Source of the DNA: Zwartia panacis
GTDB taxonomy: Bacteria > Pseudomonadota > Gammaproteobacteria > Burkholderiales > Burkholderiaceae_B
Assembly: GCF_030410395.1 (NCBI RefSeq)
Contig: NZ_JAUHHF010000002.1
Location: 1 to 64,000, forward strand
Direction: 5' to 3'
Length of the DNA stretch: 64,000 nucleotides
Position numbers and translations under genes: made by a program
In this document: positions 44,301-52,243 of the stretch, piece by piece
Layout of the letters: every line of letters starts with the position of its first letter
Position numbering within the stretch: the stretch's first letter is position 1
The notes under the pieces: generated by a model
What the model saw: only the letters and a program-made list of their open reading frames with translations
What the model was told of the DNA's origin: nothing
Database searches by the model: none

Positions 44301-45674
44301 TTAGCAAACCTTCTACAACTTGCCCCCTCGTTTAACGAACTGGTCACGGCAAGCGATCAGCTTGCACAACAAACGATCCAGGCCGCTCAGGCCAGCAGTA
44401 AACAAACAATCGCTAGTCGCGTACAAACTGCGGCAAGTCAGGATCAGGCCACAGCCATTGAAACCGTCACGCAGGCGATAAATAACTCAGTCATTTCCCT
44501 TGAACAACTCTCAAGCATGACGGATCAGGCTTTCGCAGGGGTGCAGAGTGCCATCAGTAATGAATTAGAGTCAACGCTCAAAAGACTCTCCGATAGATTC
44601 GATGCATTAAACAAGAATCTTGAGCAGCAAAAGAAGGCTGCTGAGGCGATCAAACAAGTAGCCTCAGAAAGCATCTCCGCTATTCAGGGGGTTTTTGATC
44701 TGCTGGGTGGCAAGATCAAAGATATTTTGCAGATCGCAGGCTTAGGTCAAACCCCTGCGCAAGGGGCAGCTTTTATCACCCAAGCGCTCGAGGCTGCCAA
44801 GAGCACGGGCTACTTGCCTGATCAGAATGCATTATCGGACGCTATTGACGCTGCGATGTCAGGGCTATCTGCCGATAACTATGAGTCAGCCTTTGAAATG
44901 CGTAAGGCTAATTTGAAGGTCGCAACTGATCTTCAGGCCTTGCAAGTCATTGGCGCAGAGCAGATGTCCTTTGCGCAACAACAACTCGTCATTGCAGAAA
45001 ACCAACTTGCCACACTTGAGGCTCAAACCGCTCAGGCGCAAGCCCAGTATGACGCGGAGGTTGAGCGCACCCGATCCTATTACGACTCGCAGCTTCAGTA
45101 CGCACAGCTGCAAATCAATGAGCTCAGAGGTGTAAACGCCTCAGTCATTTCTGTGGCACAAGCCATGGCGGTGCTCGGCGTATCTATTGCCGCAGAACGG
45201 GCTGCGGCAAGTGCTGCAGCAAATAGCGCGAGCGCTGAGTCACCCAATAACCGCGAGTCATCAATTACACAGATGTATCGAGATCTGTTGGGGCGCGAAC
45301 CCGACTCAGGTGGCCTCGCAAACTGGGTAGGCAGCAGCTTAAGTCTTTCCGAGGTGCAGCAAGGCATTCTTGGTAGTCAAGAGTACCAAGCCCGCGGCTA
45401 TGCAACCGGTGGCTTCTACCCAGGCGGTTTGGCCATGGTGGGTGAGCACGGTCCCGAACTAATCAACTTTAAGAACCCAGGCATGGTCTACACCGCTGAG
45501 CAAACTAGTGGACTGCTCACGGGGGGCAGCAAAATAGCTGAAGAACTGCGTAGTTTGCGTGAAGACAATCGGGCACAAGCCCGCTCAGTGGTGCAGCTTC
45601 AAGCTCGGATGACCCGGTTACTTGAGCGCTGGGATGGAGATGGGATGCCTGAGCAAAGGGTGGTGAGCGCATGA
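41376..45674 (+). CDS. Tail tape measure protein
   Basis: 1432 residues, among the longest genes here. The N-terminus has MAADVARLKTDMDSARRTVDRV and an early membrane-like segment, and the middle has long coiled coils and a Gly/Ala-rich hydrophobic stretch around 640-740. Near the C-terminus is a DUF4214-like segment (MYRDLLGREPDSGGLANWVGS), followed by GFYPGGLAMVGEHGPELINF, the GEHGPEL motif seen at the end of many tape measures. Length sets the tail length. Confidence 0.92.
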   Translation: MQVANLVIQMAADVARLKTDMDSARRTVDRVMTDIRKSADMATKALGAIGVGFSVMAFANWIKGAIDAADKINDLSHASGIAGTTLYGLQYAAKLSGTTLEDTASAINKLSVSISGNAAKYQALGISAKDPVEAFKELATIFAKTEDPQQRAALAAEALGKSWQGVAPLLAEGADGIQRLIEEGIALSGVTPEVIDNAAKFNDQLDILAMRSQGAALTLAGPFLSSVVDAMEEMSAATKIAGGFWNALVTFGTMNPFGTLEEGVKSYTEEVAYLEQKIQKYNQSNSDTRALEEALATVKKKLEFSQFRLNQEISAQAKASKEATAATDSHILAYNKMKMSADELIANMEHESLLMGMTNGEREKSIALRKLEEIGIRAGSSALDEYLPKIEAIVAQNEATRARIKTEQDAQAAAKLAQSEAKRLAEERLRSIKAIEDEIVQLKFDTEALTMGNVQKEQTIFLQKLQNAGIKEGSEEWKKYADSYSAALLDQQAVQSIIDSNKKIEEDRKKAAEKATADRLKTEQEFADEIKSINNQIGQSLTDALMQGGLNAKEFLVNMFKTMVLRPVLQPIIKGFVGAFTSSALTAAAASADGTSEVAVSGGSVSNSLGLTSAASTLKTAYEMVTGGFTSLGATVTSFVSEVGATAFMTAEAGGAMQSAGLSMMEAAGTIGSVASYVGGIGAGLGLGNLISGGKAVGGSSWLTVGGGTAIGAMVGGPLGAAIGGVVGGLVNAAFGTGKKEVEDTGISVRFNAMKTTVDAYEEWSKSGGWFSGGDSGTEITQVDAKIQKYFDNAVGLTALKVKQYADILKLPALNIADFSFEVKQSLKGLSAEDAQKKINEIIAAYGNALASFATSEIGAVQREGEQAGATLTRLATSLNTVNSVFDTLNISLMETSVYGADAASKLVELFGGVEQFVKTTDYYYQNFYSTQERVAKTTEQLTKVFAQLGFALPQTKQAFRALVESARAAGNNQLLANLLQLAPSFNELVTASDQLAQQTIQAAQASSKQTIASRVQTAASQDQATAIETVTQAINNSVISLEQLSSMTDQAFAGVQSAISNELESTLKRLSDRFDALNKNLEQQKKAAEAIKQVASESISAIQGVFDLLGGKIKDILQIAGLGQTPAQGAAFITQALEAAKSTGYLPDQNALSDAIDAAMSGLSADNYESAFEMRKANLKVATDLQALQVIGAEQMSFAQQQLVIAENQLATLEAQTAQAQAQYDAEVERTRSYYDSQLQYAQLQINELRGVNASVISVAQAMAVLGVSIAAERAAASAAANSASAESPNNRESSITQMYRDLLGREPDSGGLANWVGSSLSLSEVQQGILGSQEYQARGYATGGFYPGGLAMVGEHGPELINFKNPGMVYTAEQTSGLLTGGSKIAEELRSLREDNRAQARSVVQLQARMTRLLERWDGDGMPEQRVVSA

Positions 45675-46630
45675 GTTCTGATCCTAACGCACTTGTCGTG
45701 GTCAACCCGATCAAGATAACCGATGCCATGGTGCATGTCGCAAGTAACGGTTCATCCACTACAGCTCCGATAACTAACGTCCCCGAGTCTGTGTACCCAG
45801 CGTGGGGTGCCTCCACCACTTACGCGCTAGGTGCGCGCGTCATGCTCACCAGCACGCATAAAGTGTACGAAAGCCTGAAAGCCGTCAATCTGAATAAGAA
45901 CCCCTTGTCCGAACCTCTCTGGTGGATCGAAGTCTCACCCACCAACAGATGGGCGCTCTTTGACACCTCGGTCAGTACCTCTACTGCACAGCCAAATAAC
46001 ATCACCTATGTGTTGGAGCCTGGGCAGGTGATCAACACAATAGCTGCGCTAAATCTTTACAACGCGACCGAAATTAGAGTCACGATGTATAGCGCAATCT
46101 CCGGCGCACTTGAGGTGGTGTATTTCAAAAGCATTGATCTCTCGGCCCTTCCGACGGGCTCTGACTGGTGGTCCTGGTTCTATAGCGCTCGCACCGTTCC
46201 GACCCAAGATATTCAAACTGACTTACCTTCTTACGGCGATTGCGTGATCAAGTTTGAATTGCTCGGCGGCTCAGAGCTTTCTGTGGGCGTACTGCTCATC
46301 GGCCAAGAGCGCTCCTTTGGGCTGGGTGTTCAGCTTGGCGCGCGCGTTGGGATCCAGGACTATTCGCGAAAAGAAACGAATGACTTTGGCGACACGATTC
46401 TCGTGCGTCGAGCCTTTGCTAAGCGCGCCAATTTCAATCTGTTGATTGAAAAAAGTGAGGTCGATGCGTTTCAGTTATTCCTCACCGAAATACGGGCTAC
46501 ACCATGCTTGTGGATTGGGAGCACTGAATACGAGTCCACCACGATCTTTGGATTTTATAAAAACTTTGAGGCGCTGATTAGTTACCCCGACTACGCAGAC
46601 TTTGAATTAGAAATTGAGGGTTTGACCTGA
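45671..46630 (+). CDS. Tail tip protein with carbohydrate-binding-like N-terminus
   Basis: 319 residues. Residues about 45-90 (PAWGASTTYALGARVMLTSTHKVYESLKA...PLWWIEV) resemble small sugar-binding modules of the chitin-binding type, and the rest is beta-rich, ending FELEIEGLT. It overlaps the tape measure stop by 4 bases. It is probably a distal tail or hub component; the exact role is not clear. Confidence 0.68.
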   Translation: MSSDPNALVVVNPIKITDAMVHVASNGSSTTAPITNVPESVYPAWGASTTYALGARVMLTSTHKVYESLKAVNLNKNPLSEPLWWIEVSPTNRWALFDTSVSTSTAQPNNITYVLEPGQVINTIAALNLYNATEIRVTMYSAISGALEVVYFKSIDLSALPTGSDWWSWFYSARTVPTQDIQTDLPSYGDCVIKFELLGGSELSVGVLLIGQERSFGLGVQLGARVGIQDYSRKETNDFGDTILVRRAFAKRANFNLLIEKSEVDAFQLFLTEIRATPCLWIGSTEYESTTIFGFYKNFEALISYPDYADFELEIEGLT

Positions 46631-47265
46631 TGTCTATCACCGCACTTCCATCCGCGCCGCTTCCGACAGACGGAGCCTCGGAATTTAACCGTAAGGCTTT
46701 CGCACTGATCGGTGCGCTAGATGCCTTTGTTTCTGAAACAAATGATGTTGCCGAGCTTGTTGATGCACAAGCAGCGGCAGCGGCTTCAAATCAAGCAACT
46801 GCTGCCACGAGTGCAACAAATGCAAACACCAGTGCAAGCTCAGCTGCGGCAAGTGCGACGCTTGCAACAACTAAAGCAACAAGTGCTACCGCCAGTGCTG
46901 CGAGTGCCTTGACCAGTGCGGCACAAGCATCACAAAGCGCAATCAACGCTCACACGAGTGAAACTGCAGCCGCACAAAGTGCACTTGAGGCAGCTTCAGC
47001 GGTGAGCGCCACGCACATGCCATCTTCGCTTATTGGGCAGGCACTCAAAGTGCTCAAGGTCAACGCAACGGAGACGGGCTACGCGCTCTTTGAGTCTGCC
47101 GCCTTACCGAGACTTTATGGATTTGCCCTTTCAGCAGATGGTTCTGAGCTCATGTTCACGGATGCCAAAACGGGAAGCTTTGCCGCCTCTAATTTTGTGA
47201 GCTGGCTTATTGCTGAAAACCTGACCTTCTCGATTAACAACAATGAACTGGTGATTGCCCTATGA
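46630..47265 (+). CDS. Tail fibre stalk with Ala/Ser/Thr heptad repeats
   Basis: 211 residues. A short N-terminal part is followed by about 85 residues of alanine, serine, threonine and glutamine repeats (NANTSASSAAASATLATTKATS style), typical of trimeric collar or fibre coiled coils, and then a C-terminal beta domain. Overlapping ATGs (TGATG upstream, ATGA downstream) couple it to its neighbours. It probably anchors or spaces the fibre proteins encoded next. Confidence 0.72.
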   Translation: MSITALPSAPLPTDGASEFNRKAFALIGALDAFVSETNDVAELVDAQAAAAASNQATAATSATNANTSASSAAASATLATTKATSATASAASALTSAAQASQSAINAHTSETAAAQSALEAASAVSATHMPSSLIGQALKVLKVNATETGYALFESAALPRLYGFALSADGSELMFTDAKTGSFAASNFVSWLIAENLTFSINNNELVIAL

Positions 47266-48935
47266 ATATAGAAATTAACAATTTGGGCTATCGCTGGAAA
47301 GGGGTGTACTCCCCGTACCTGAGCTACCTGAACAATGACGTGGTCTACAAAGATGGTGGTGCCTATGTGATGCGTAATGGCGTAGCAACCCCCTTTGCTT
47401 TAGGTCAACAGGATGCAGTGCTTGCAGGTCATGTTTTGACGGGCGGGGTTTCAGTTGGTGGGCTCGCCAATATGGTGCTGCACTCAAACGGCGCAAGTGG
47501 GATGGAGTTCCGATTCATGGGTGGTAGAAACGGCACTATTGCCACAGCACTCATGTCAACTGAGCGCGCCAGTTGCTCAGGCTATGGGGTCACGAACTAC
47601 TACATGGGATCCATCATAAGCGATGGCTCGGTTCGGATGCTGGGCTTGCGCCAGTACGGTCAAACCGGTACGGGCGTCTACGGAGGCGATCCTGCCTGGA
47701 ACTACACCTTTCCCTCAACCGTGGCTTTCCCTCCAGGCACCCCTCGCATTACGCAGGTGATTTCTGCCTTTAACGATACTTATTACCTCGATGCGAGTGG
47801 TGCAGTATGGCACTCCGGCTCCAATCAGGGCGACACGATGTCTGGTCGCAATACGACGAGCTACGTCCCGGTGCCACAGAAAATTAATGGGTTTGGTGAT
47901 CTTGGTTCGAACACAATTGTTAAAAAGATTTATATCGGTCGCTGCTACCACGGCTACCCGTCAGTCTGGTTGCTAGACAATCAGGGGCGCGTCTACTCCT
48001 GGGGCTATAACCAATACGGCCAACTGGGCAATGGCAACAGCACGAACCAAAACGTGCCAAAGCTAGTCCCCATGTCTGTCACAACCCCAATCAAAGACAT
48101 CTATGTCACAGGAGGCATTTACGCGGCCTCCTTTTTGATTGGTACCAACGGTATTTTGTATGCGGCAGGCGAGACGAACTCCTCGCTTCTGACCTCAAAC
48201 GCATCTACCCATCAGCCCGTCATGCCTTGGGGTTGGAATAAAACCGTTAAAAAGATCTTCTCCTGCGAGACGCCAGGCACATGGGAAGGTGCTGGCACCT
48301 ACCGTCGGTACGGTGCAGTGCTTGACAATGGCGAGCTCTGGATGTGGGGTGATCAGGGCGGTTATGTCGGAGACGGCTTTGGCATTGGCTACGGTCCTGC
48401 ATCGTTTCAGGGAAATACGATATTTCCAATCAAGTGCCTGGATGGCGTCAAAGACGCGCAGGCCGTTGCTGCGGGTTATCACATGAGTCTTGCACTCATG
48501 AATGACGGAACAGTGAAGTGGACTGGATACAACGGTCAATACATTGGTGGCAGTTCCGGCATCTCTAGAACAACCTGGGAAACACTGGGTGCAAGTTACC
48601 TCACCAATGTCACAAAACTTCGTCTCTATGGCTATTCCACTTATCAGACCGCTGTGGCTTTGCGAAGCGATGGAAAAGTTGTGGTCTGGGGCTTTGGTGG
48701 CTCTGGACAGGTTGGCAATGGCAATAACCTCACGCCGAACGCGCCGAACTCCTTTTTGCTACTGGACAAAACGGTCGTTGACTTTAGCGTCTCAGGATAT
48801 TTCGGTGCAGGCTCGGGTGCCCTTTATTGCCTGACCTCTGACGGTCAGGTCATGGTCAACGGGTACGGCGCGCACTCCATGGACGGCGATGACGATCAGG
48901 AAAGTCGTTTTGCCCCCTCACCCGTCATTTTTTAA
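47262..48935 (+). CDS. RCC1-repeat tail fibre protein, first copy
   Basis: 557 residues. The N-terminus (YRWKGVYSPYLSYLNNDVVYKDGGAYVMRNG) is a small baseplate-attachment-like module shared with the next gene. From about residue 115 there are repeated blade-like units such as RVYSWGYNQYGQLGNGNSTN, KVVVWGFGGSGQVGNGNNL and similar, the hallmark of RCC1 beta-propellers. It ends DDDQESRFAPSPVIF, closely like its paralogue. It is likely a receptor-binding or adhesive domain on the tail. Confidence 0.85.
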   Translation: MNIEINNLGYRWKGVYSPYLSYLNNDVVYKDGGAYVMRNGVATPFALGQQDAVLAGHVLTGGVSVGGLANMVLHSNGASGMEFRFMGGRNGTIATALMSTERASCSGYGVTNYYMGSIISDGSVRMLGLRQYGQTGTGVYGGDPAWNYTFPSTVAFPPGTPRITQVISAFNDTYYLDASGAVWHSGSNQGDTMSGRNTTSYVPVPQKINGFGDLGSNTIVKKIYIGRCYHGYPSVWLLDNQGRVYSWGYNQYGQLGNGNSTNQNVPKLVPMSVTTPIKDIYVTGGIYAASFLIGTNGILYAAGETNSSLLTSNASTHQPVMPWGWNKTVKKIFSCETPGTWEGAGTYRRYGAVLDNGELWMWGDQGGYVGDGFGIGYGPASFQGNTIFPIKCLDGVKDAQAVAAGYHMSLALMNDGTVKWTGYNGQYIGGSSGISRTTWETLGASYLTNVTKLRLYGYSTYQTAVALRSDGKVVVWGFGGSGQVGNGNNLTPNAPNSFLLLDKTVVDFSVSGYFGAGSGALYCLTSDGQVMVNGYGAHSMDGDDDQESRFAPSPVIF

Positions 48936-48947
48936 AGGAATCGAGAC

Positions 48948-50606
48948 ATGACAACCATATCTCTTGGGAAAGTCGCCTTCACGTGGCGATCGACTTACAA
49001 CGCCAGTAGCACCTATATGAAGCAAGATGTTGTTTCCTATAACGGAGACAGTTTTGTCTGCGTGCTGGATAACACGATGGGGGTGACACCCACGGACGCT
49101 TCGGCTGCCTGGGACCTCTTTGCGCAGGGAACCGCTGGGATTTCAAATAGTTCCGGGCAAATTATCTATAACAATGGCTCGGGACTCGTGGCACTGCCTG
49201 CGGGCGCACTTGGGCAAGTCTTAACGGTTGGCCCAACGGGTCTGCCTGTGTGGGCAACACCTGAAATCCGCTCCGGTACCAAGGCATTAAGGTTTCCAGA
49301 AAACACGGCCAATACCCAATCGAACCTGTACCGCACGATGGGTGTCATCATGACCGATGGGAGCGTGCGCGCTTGGGGGCAAAACTCAAATTTTAGGATT
49401 GGAGACGGAACCGAGTATTCGCGCTCTTACCCCGCGCGCGCAGCGTTTCCACCGGGCTTTCCCGGGGCATCCAAACTTTATTACACGGCACAGACTCACA
49501 CCTACTGCATCGACAATAACGGTCAGCTCTGGATCTGGGGCTACAACGATTACGGGCAGTGTGCCAATGGCAACACCGCTGTGCAACGCGTGCCGTTTAA
49601 CGCAAGCGCTGATTCAGCCAACTCTATTTATGGAAAAACAGTCACACAAGTAGCACTTGCGTGCGGCGAGCAAAATGCCAATAGCTCTCTGGTGCTGTGT
49701 AGTGACGGCACTGTTCACTCCTGTGGCTACAACGGTTATGGACAACTGGGTCACGGTGATACGACCTATCGTTCACGTTTTGTGCAACTGCCCGTGCTCT
49801 CTGGCATTACCCAAATTGCCGCTGGTCGCGAAGCGTATCAGTCCTGTTATGCAGTGAAAAATGATGGAACCCTTTACTCGTGGGGATATAACGGTGACGG
49901 ACAATTAGGCGATGGCACGACCACCAACTCCACCATTTCCATGCCCCGATCGGGCGGATCACTCAGTGGGAAAGCAGTTGTCAAGGTGTTTGCCGGACAA
50001 AACTACGCCATGGCACTTGATAGCTTAGGCAATTTGCATGCGTGGGGAACGAACGCATACGGGCAACTTGGCAATGGCAATTACGCCCAACAGTTAACAC
50101 CTGTTTTAGCGGTAGGTACTGGCGTTGCAGATGCCTACCTTGGAGGGTACGACTACCCGGTCACATACATTAAGAAAACAGACAACACACTCTGGGCATG
50201 TGGTTATGGGGAGTACTGGGCAAATGGCGTCACACCAGCAGGCACAAACTCTGCCACATTTACGCAAATCCCTCTCGGTGGAACCCTGGTCAAAGCAATC
50301 CGCGGAGGCTCAGGTACTTACAACTTTGGTGCAGCCCTACTTACCAACGGCCAAGTCAAAGTCTGGGGCTACAACGGCAACGGCGCGCTGGGAGTAGGCG
50401 ACACCAACACCCGATCCTCTGTAAACATCATGCTGACGGGCAACCGTCTGGTCACAGATATCTGTGCACTAGGTACTAGTAGCCAGCAAGGTATTGCGCT
50501 ACTCATGGATGACGGACAGGTCTGGCAAACGGGATACGCCGGTGGCTCTCAGTTGCCTGAAGATGATTCAGAGTCCACTTGGACGCCAATGCCTGTTGTG
50601 TTTTGA
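48948..50606 (+). CDS. RCC1-repeat tail fibre protein, second copy
   Basis: 552 residues, a diverged paralogue of the previous gene. The N-terminus (FTWRSTYNASSTYMKQDVVSYNGDSFVCVLDN) is the same small module. The body has seven or eight RCC1-type units (QLWIWGYNDYGQCANGN, TLYSWGYNGDGQLGDGTTTN, NLHAWGTNAYGQLGNGN and more), and the C-terminus EDDSESTWTPMPVVF matches the first copy. A GGA site precedes the ATG 12 bases after the first gene. It is the outermost tail gene before the lysis cassette. Confidence 0.85.
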   Translation: MTTISLGKVAFTWRSTYNASSTYMKQDVVSYNGDSFVCVLDNTMGVTPTDASAAWDLFAQGTAGISNSSGQIIYNNGSGLVALPAGALGQVLTVGPTGLPVWATPEIRSGTKALRFPENTANTQSNLYRTMGVIMTDGSVRAWGQNSNFRIGDGTEYSRSYPARAAFPPGFPGASKLYYTAQTHTYCIDNNGQLWIWGYNDYGQCANGNTAVQRVPFNASADSANSIYGKTVTQVALACGEQNANSSLVLCSDGTVHSCGYNGYGQLGHGDTTYRSRFVQLPVLSGITQIAAGREAYQSCYAVKNDGTLYSWGYNGDGQLGDGTTTNSTISMPRSGGSLSGKAVVKVFAGQNYAMALDSLGNLHAWGTNAYGQLGNGNYAQQLTPVLAVGTGVADAYLGGYDYPVTYIKKTDNTLWACGYGEYWANGVTPAGTNSATFTQIPLGGTLVKAIRGGSGTYNFGAALLTNGQVKVWGYNGNGALGVGDTNTRSSVNIMLTGNRLVTDICALGTSSQQGIALLMDDGQVWQTGYAGGSQLPEDDSESTWTPMPVVF

Positions 50607-50660
50607 GTCAACGCGCACGACAGCTTTTTTCCCCCCTAGCCACTTCTTGTGAGGCGCAGC

Positions 50661-50888
50661 ATGGCTGAAGAAATTACACACAAAGAGATCTATGAGCGCC
50701 TTGTCTCAGTTGAGGATAAGGTCGATCGCATTGATGAAAACACCAAAGAGGTCACCACAGCCTTTGCAGCTGCCAAAGGTGCCTTCATCGTTCTTGAACT
50801 GATCGGCAAGATTGCCAAGCCCATTCTCTGGATCGTTGGTGTCTGCTCAACAATTGCACTGCTCTGGCAGGAGTACTGGAAAAAATGA
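50661..50888 (+). CDS. Small membrane protein, holin-like
   Basis: About 75 residues: a charged N-terminal helix (HKEIYERLVSVEDKVDRIDENTKEVTTA) and a C-terminal membrane helix (PILWIVGVCSTIALLWQEY). This is the XhlA/holin-accessory layout. It overlaps the endolysin start by 4 bases, as in many lysis cassettes. The start at 50661 is chosen for its GAGG site. Confidence 0.7.
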   Translation: MAEEITHKEIYERLVSVEDKVDRIDENTKEVTTAFAAAKGAFIVLELIGKIAKPILWIVGVCSTIALLWQEYWKK

Positions 50889-51397
50889 TTACTTTTGATG
50901 AAGCCTTTGATCGCCTGATCTCTCACGAAGGCGGTTATAGCGATGACCCACGTGATTCAGGTAACTGGACGGGTGGCGCGCAGGGGGTCGGACAGTTAAA
51001 AGGGACCAAGTTTGGGATTGCTGCCTGCTCCTACGGCTACCTCGATATCAAGAACCTGCGCCTTGAAGATGCCAAGGCCATTTATCGGCGTGACTTTTGG
51101 GAGGTCTGTGGAGCGGCGCACCCAGCGATCAAGTTTCAAGTGTTTGATGCTTCGGTCAATCACGGTCGGGGTAATGCCATTCGCTTTTTGCAACGGGCCG
51201 TAAAAGTTGCTGATGATGGTGAGTGGGGCGTAAAGTCTCAGGCAGCGCTTGAGTCGATGGAAGCCAACGATGTCTTGTTGCGCTTTCTTGCCTATCGCCT
51301 GAAGTTTTGGGCATCACTGCAAAAGTTTGACATCTACGGACGCGGCTGGACCAATCGAGGTGCGGACAACCTTCTGTTTGCTGCCGAGGATAACTAG
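50885..51397 (+). CDS. GH108-type endolysin
   Basis: 170 residues. The catalytic motif HEGGYSDDPRDSGNWTGG carries the Glu of glycoside hydrolase family 108 (EGGY), with GTKFGIAACSYGYLDIKNL following, characteristic of the family. It cleaves peptidoglycan during lysis. No signal peptide is visible, so it needs the holin. It sits between two small membrane protein genes. Confidence 0.88.
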   Translation: MITFDEAFDRLISHEGGYSDDPRDSGNWTGGAQGVGQLKGTKFGIAACSYGYLDIKNLRLEDAKAIYRRDFWEVCGAAHPAIKFQVFDASVNHGRGNAIRFLQRAVKVADDGEWGVKSQAALESMEANDVLLRFLAYRLKFWASLQKFDIYGRGWTNRGADNLLFAAEDN

Positions 51398-51610
51398 ATG
51401 ACCGAGCCCGCCGATCGGTGGCGCAATCGTAGAAAGATGGCCTGGCTCTCTATGCTTGCTGGGCTTCTTTTTCCGCTGCTTTTATTAGTGACGGAATCCG
51501 CTCAGCTCGGCCAGATTGCCACACCCTTTTATGTTTTCGTTGGAATGGTGGTGACGGCTTACATAGGTGGTGCTGTCGTCGATGATCACTGGCAACAGGA
51601 GATGAAATGA
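51398..51610 (+). CDS. Second small membrane protein of the lysis cassette
   Basis: 70 residues with two predicted membrane helices (WLSMLAGLLFPLLLLVTE and FYVFVGMVVTAYIGGAVV) and a basic N-terminus, in keeping with a holin or antiholin. It starts immediately after the endolysin stop and overlaps Rz by 4 bases. Which of the two small proteins is the true holin cannot be settled by sequence alone. Confidence 0.7.
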   Translation: MTEPADRWRNRRKMAWLSMLAGLLFPLLLLVTESAQLGQIATPFYVFVGMVVTAYIGGAVVDDHWQQEMK

Positions 51611-51984
51611 TTTGGCTACTGGCAAACCGATATGTTTTGGTTGCAATTGCCCTTGTCGCGGCAACGTCGGGCCTTTGGGCCTACGGAAAGTATCAGTACC
51701 ACATTGGCTACCAAGCCGCTGAAAACGTGCGCCACGTGGCCGACCTTGAGTCGTTTAAGTCCGAGTCCCTTCGCCTGCAGGGGCTCTCTCAAAACCTCGA
51801 GCTGCAGCTCACGGCGCTGCGCGAAGCTCAGCCAAAAATCATTGAAAGGTTTAACCGTGTCATCATCGAAAAGCCACTGCCTGCTGATTGCGTTATTGAT
51901 TCTGACCGGCTGCGCGAGCTCAACGCCGCCATCTCGACCGCCAATACCAGCCAATCTGGCAAGTCCCTGCCCGGCGGTCGATAG
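51607..51984 (+). CDS. Rz inner-membrane spanin
   Basis: 125 residues: an N-terminal membrane anchor (RYVLVAIALVAATSGLWAYG) followed by a long helical periplasmic part (DLESFKSESLRLQGLSQNLELQLTALREAQPKI). It pairs with the nested lipoprotein Rz1 to fuse the two membranes at lysis. The 3' end of this gene recurs in degraded form at 375-466. Confidence 0.83.
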   Translation: MIWLLANRYVLVAIALVAATSGLWAYGKYQYHIGYQAAENVRHVADLESFKSESLRLQGLSQNLELQLTALREAQPKIIERFNRVIIEKPLPADCVIDSDRLRELNAAISTANTSQSGKSLPGGR

Positions 51985-52093
51985 TTTTACGTCGACGTCT
52001 TGGGATGAGTTGATGAAAAGCTATCTGAAGCTGGTGTTTCAGTATTCAGAGTGTGCTGGCAAACATGCTGCGGTAAGCGATGCCTGGGATTAG
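51857..52093 (+). CDS. Rz1 outer-membrane spanin lipoprotein
   Basis: About 78 residues, translated from a GTG at 51857 in the +1 frame inside Rz, with GAAAGG at 51844-51849. The signal peptide ends in ILTGC, the lipobox, followed by a proline-rich start. The C-terminal part is identical to that in the remnant near 451-564. This nested arrangement is the classic Rz/Rz1 design. Confidence 0.83.
   Translation: MSSSKSHCLLIALLILTGCASSTPPSRPPIPANLASPCPAVDSFTSTSWDELMKSYLKLVFQYSECAGKHAAVSDAWD
51968..52082 (+). repeat. 115-bp direct repeat, right copy
   Basis: Identical to 450-564. It lies in the 3' part of Rz and of Rz1, at the right end of the prophage, about 160 bases before the arsenic operon. 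Confidence 0.9.
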
Positions 52094-52243
52094 GTACGCT
52101 AAGGGATGATGCCTTTTAGATTTTGCGGTTTACTCAAAATTGCCTGAAACATCTTGAAGTGTAATTTTTCAAATTTTACTATTAATTATCTTGTTTGTTG
52201 GTGCCGGTGGCACACTAAGCCGTGGGCCAACAGGCCAAGCAAA

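Larger units (their letters stand above)
12490..52093. mobile_element. HK97-like siphoviral prophage, about 40 kb, apparently complete
   Basis: Holds, in order, a recombination block, repressor/protease switch, replication and recombination genes, HNH, small and large terminase, portal, protease, capsid, connector proteins, tail tube, chaperones, tape measure, tail tip and fibres, holin, endolysin and spanins. All core modules have intact frames. Insertions (a DUF3800 gene and two toxin-antitoxin pairs) interrupt it. Ends are set by the outermost phage genes; attL and attR were not located. Confidence 0.88.

Noticed and set aside
12468-52136. An 8-bp match TTTACTCA at 12468-12475 and 52129-52136 as attL/attR core
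   Set aside because: An 8-base match between windows of about 100 and 150 bases is expected by chance at appreciable frequency, and no longer similarity surrounds it.
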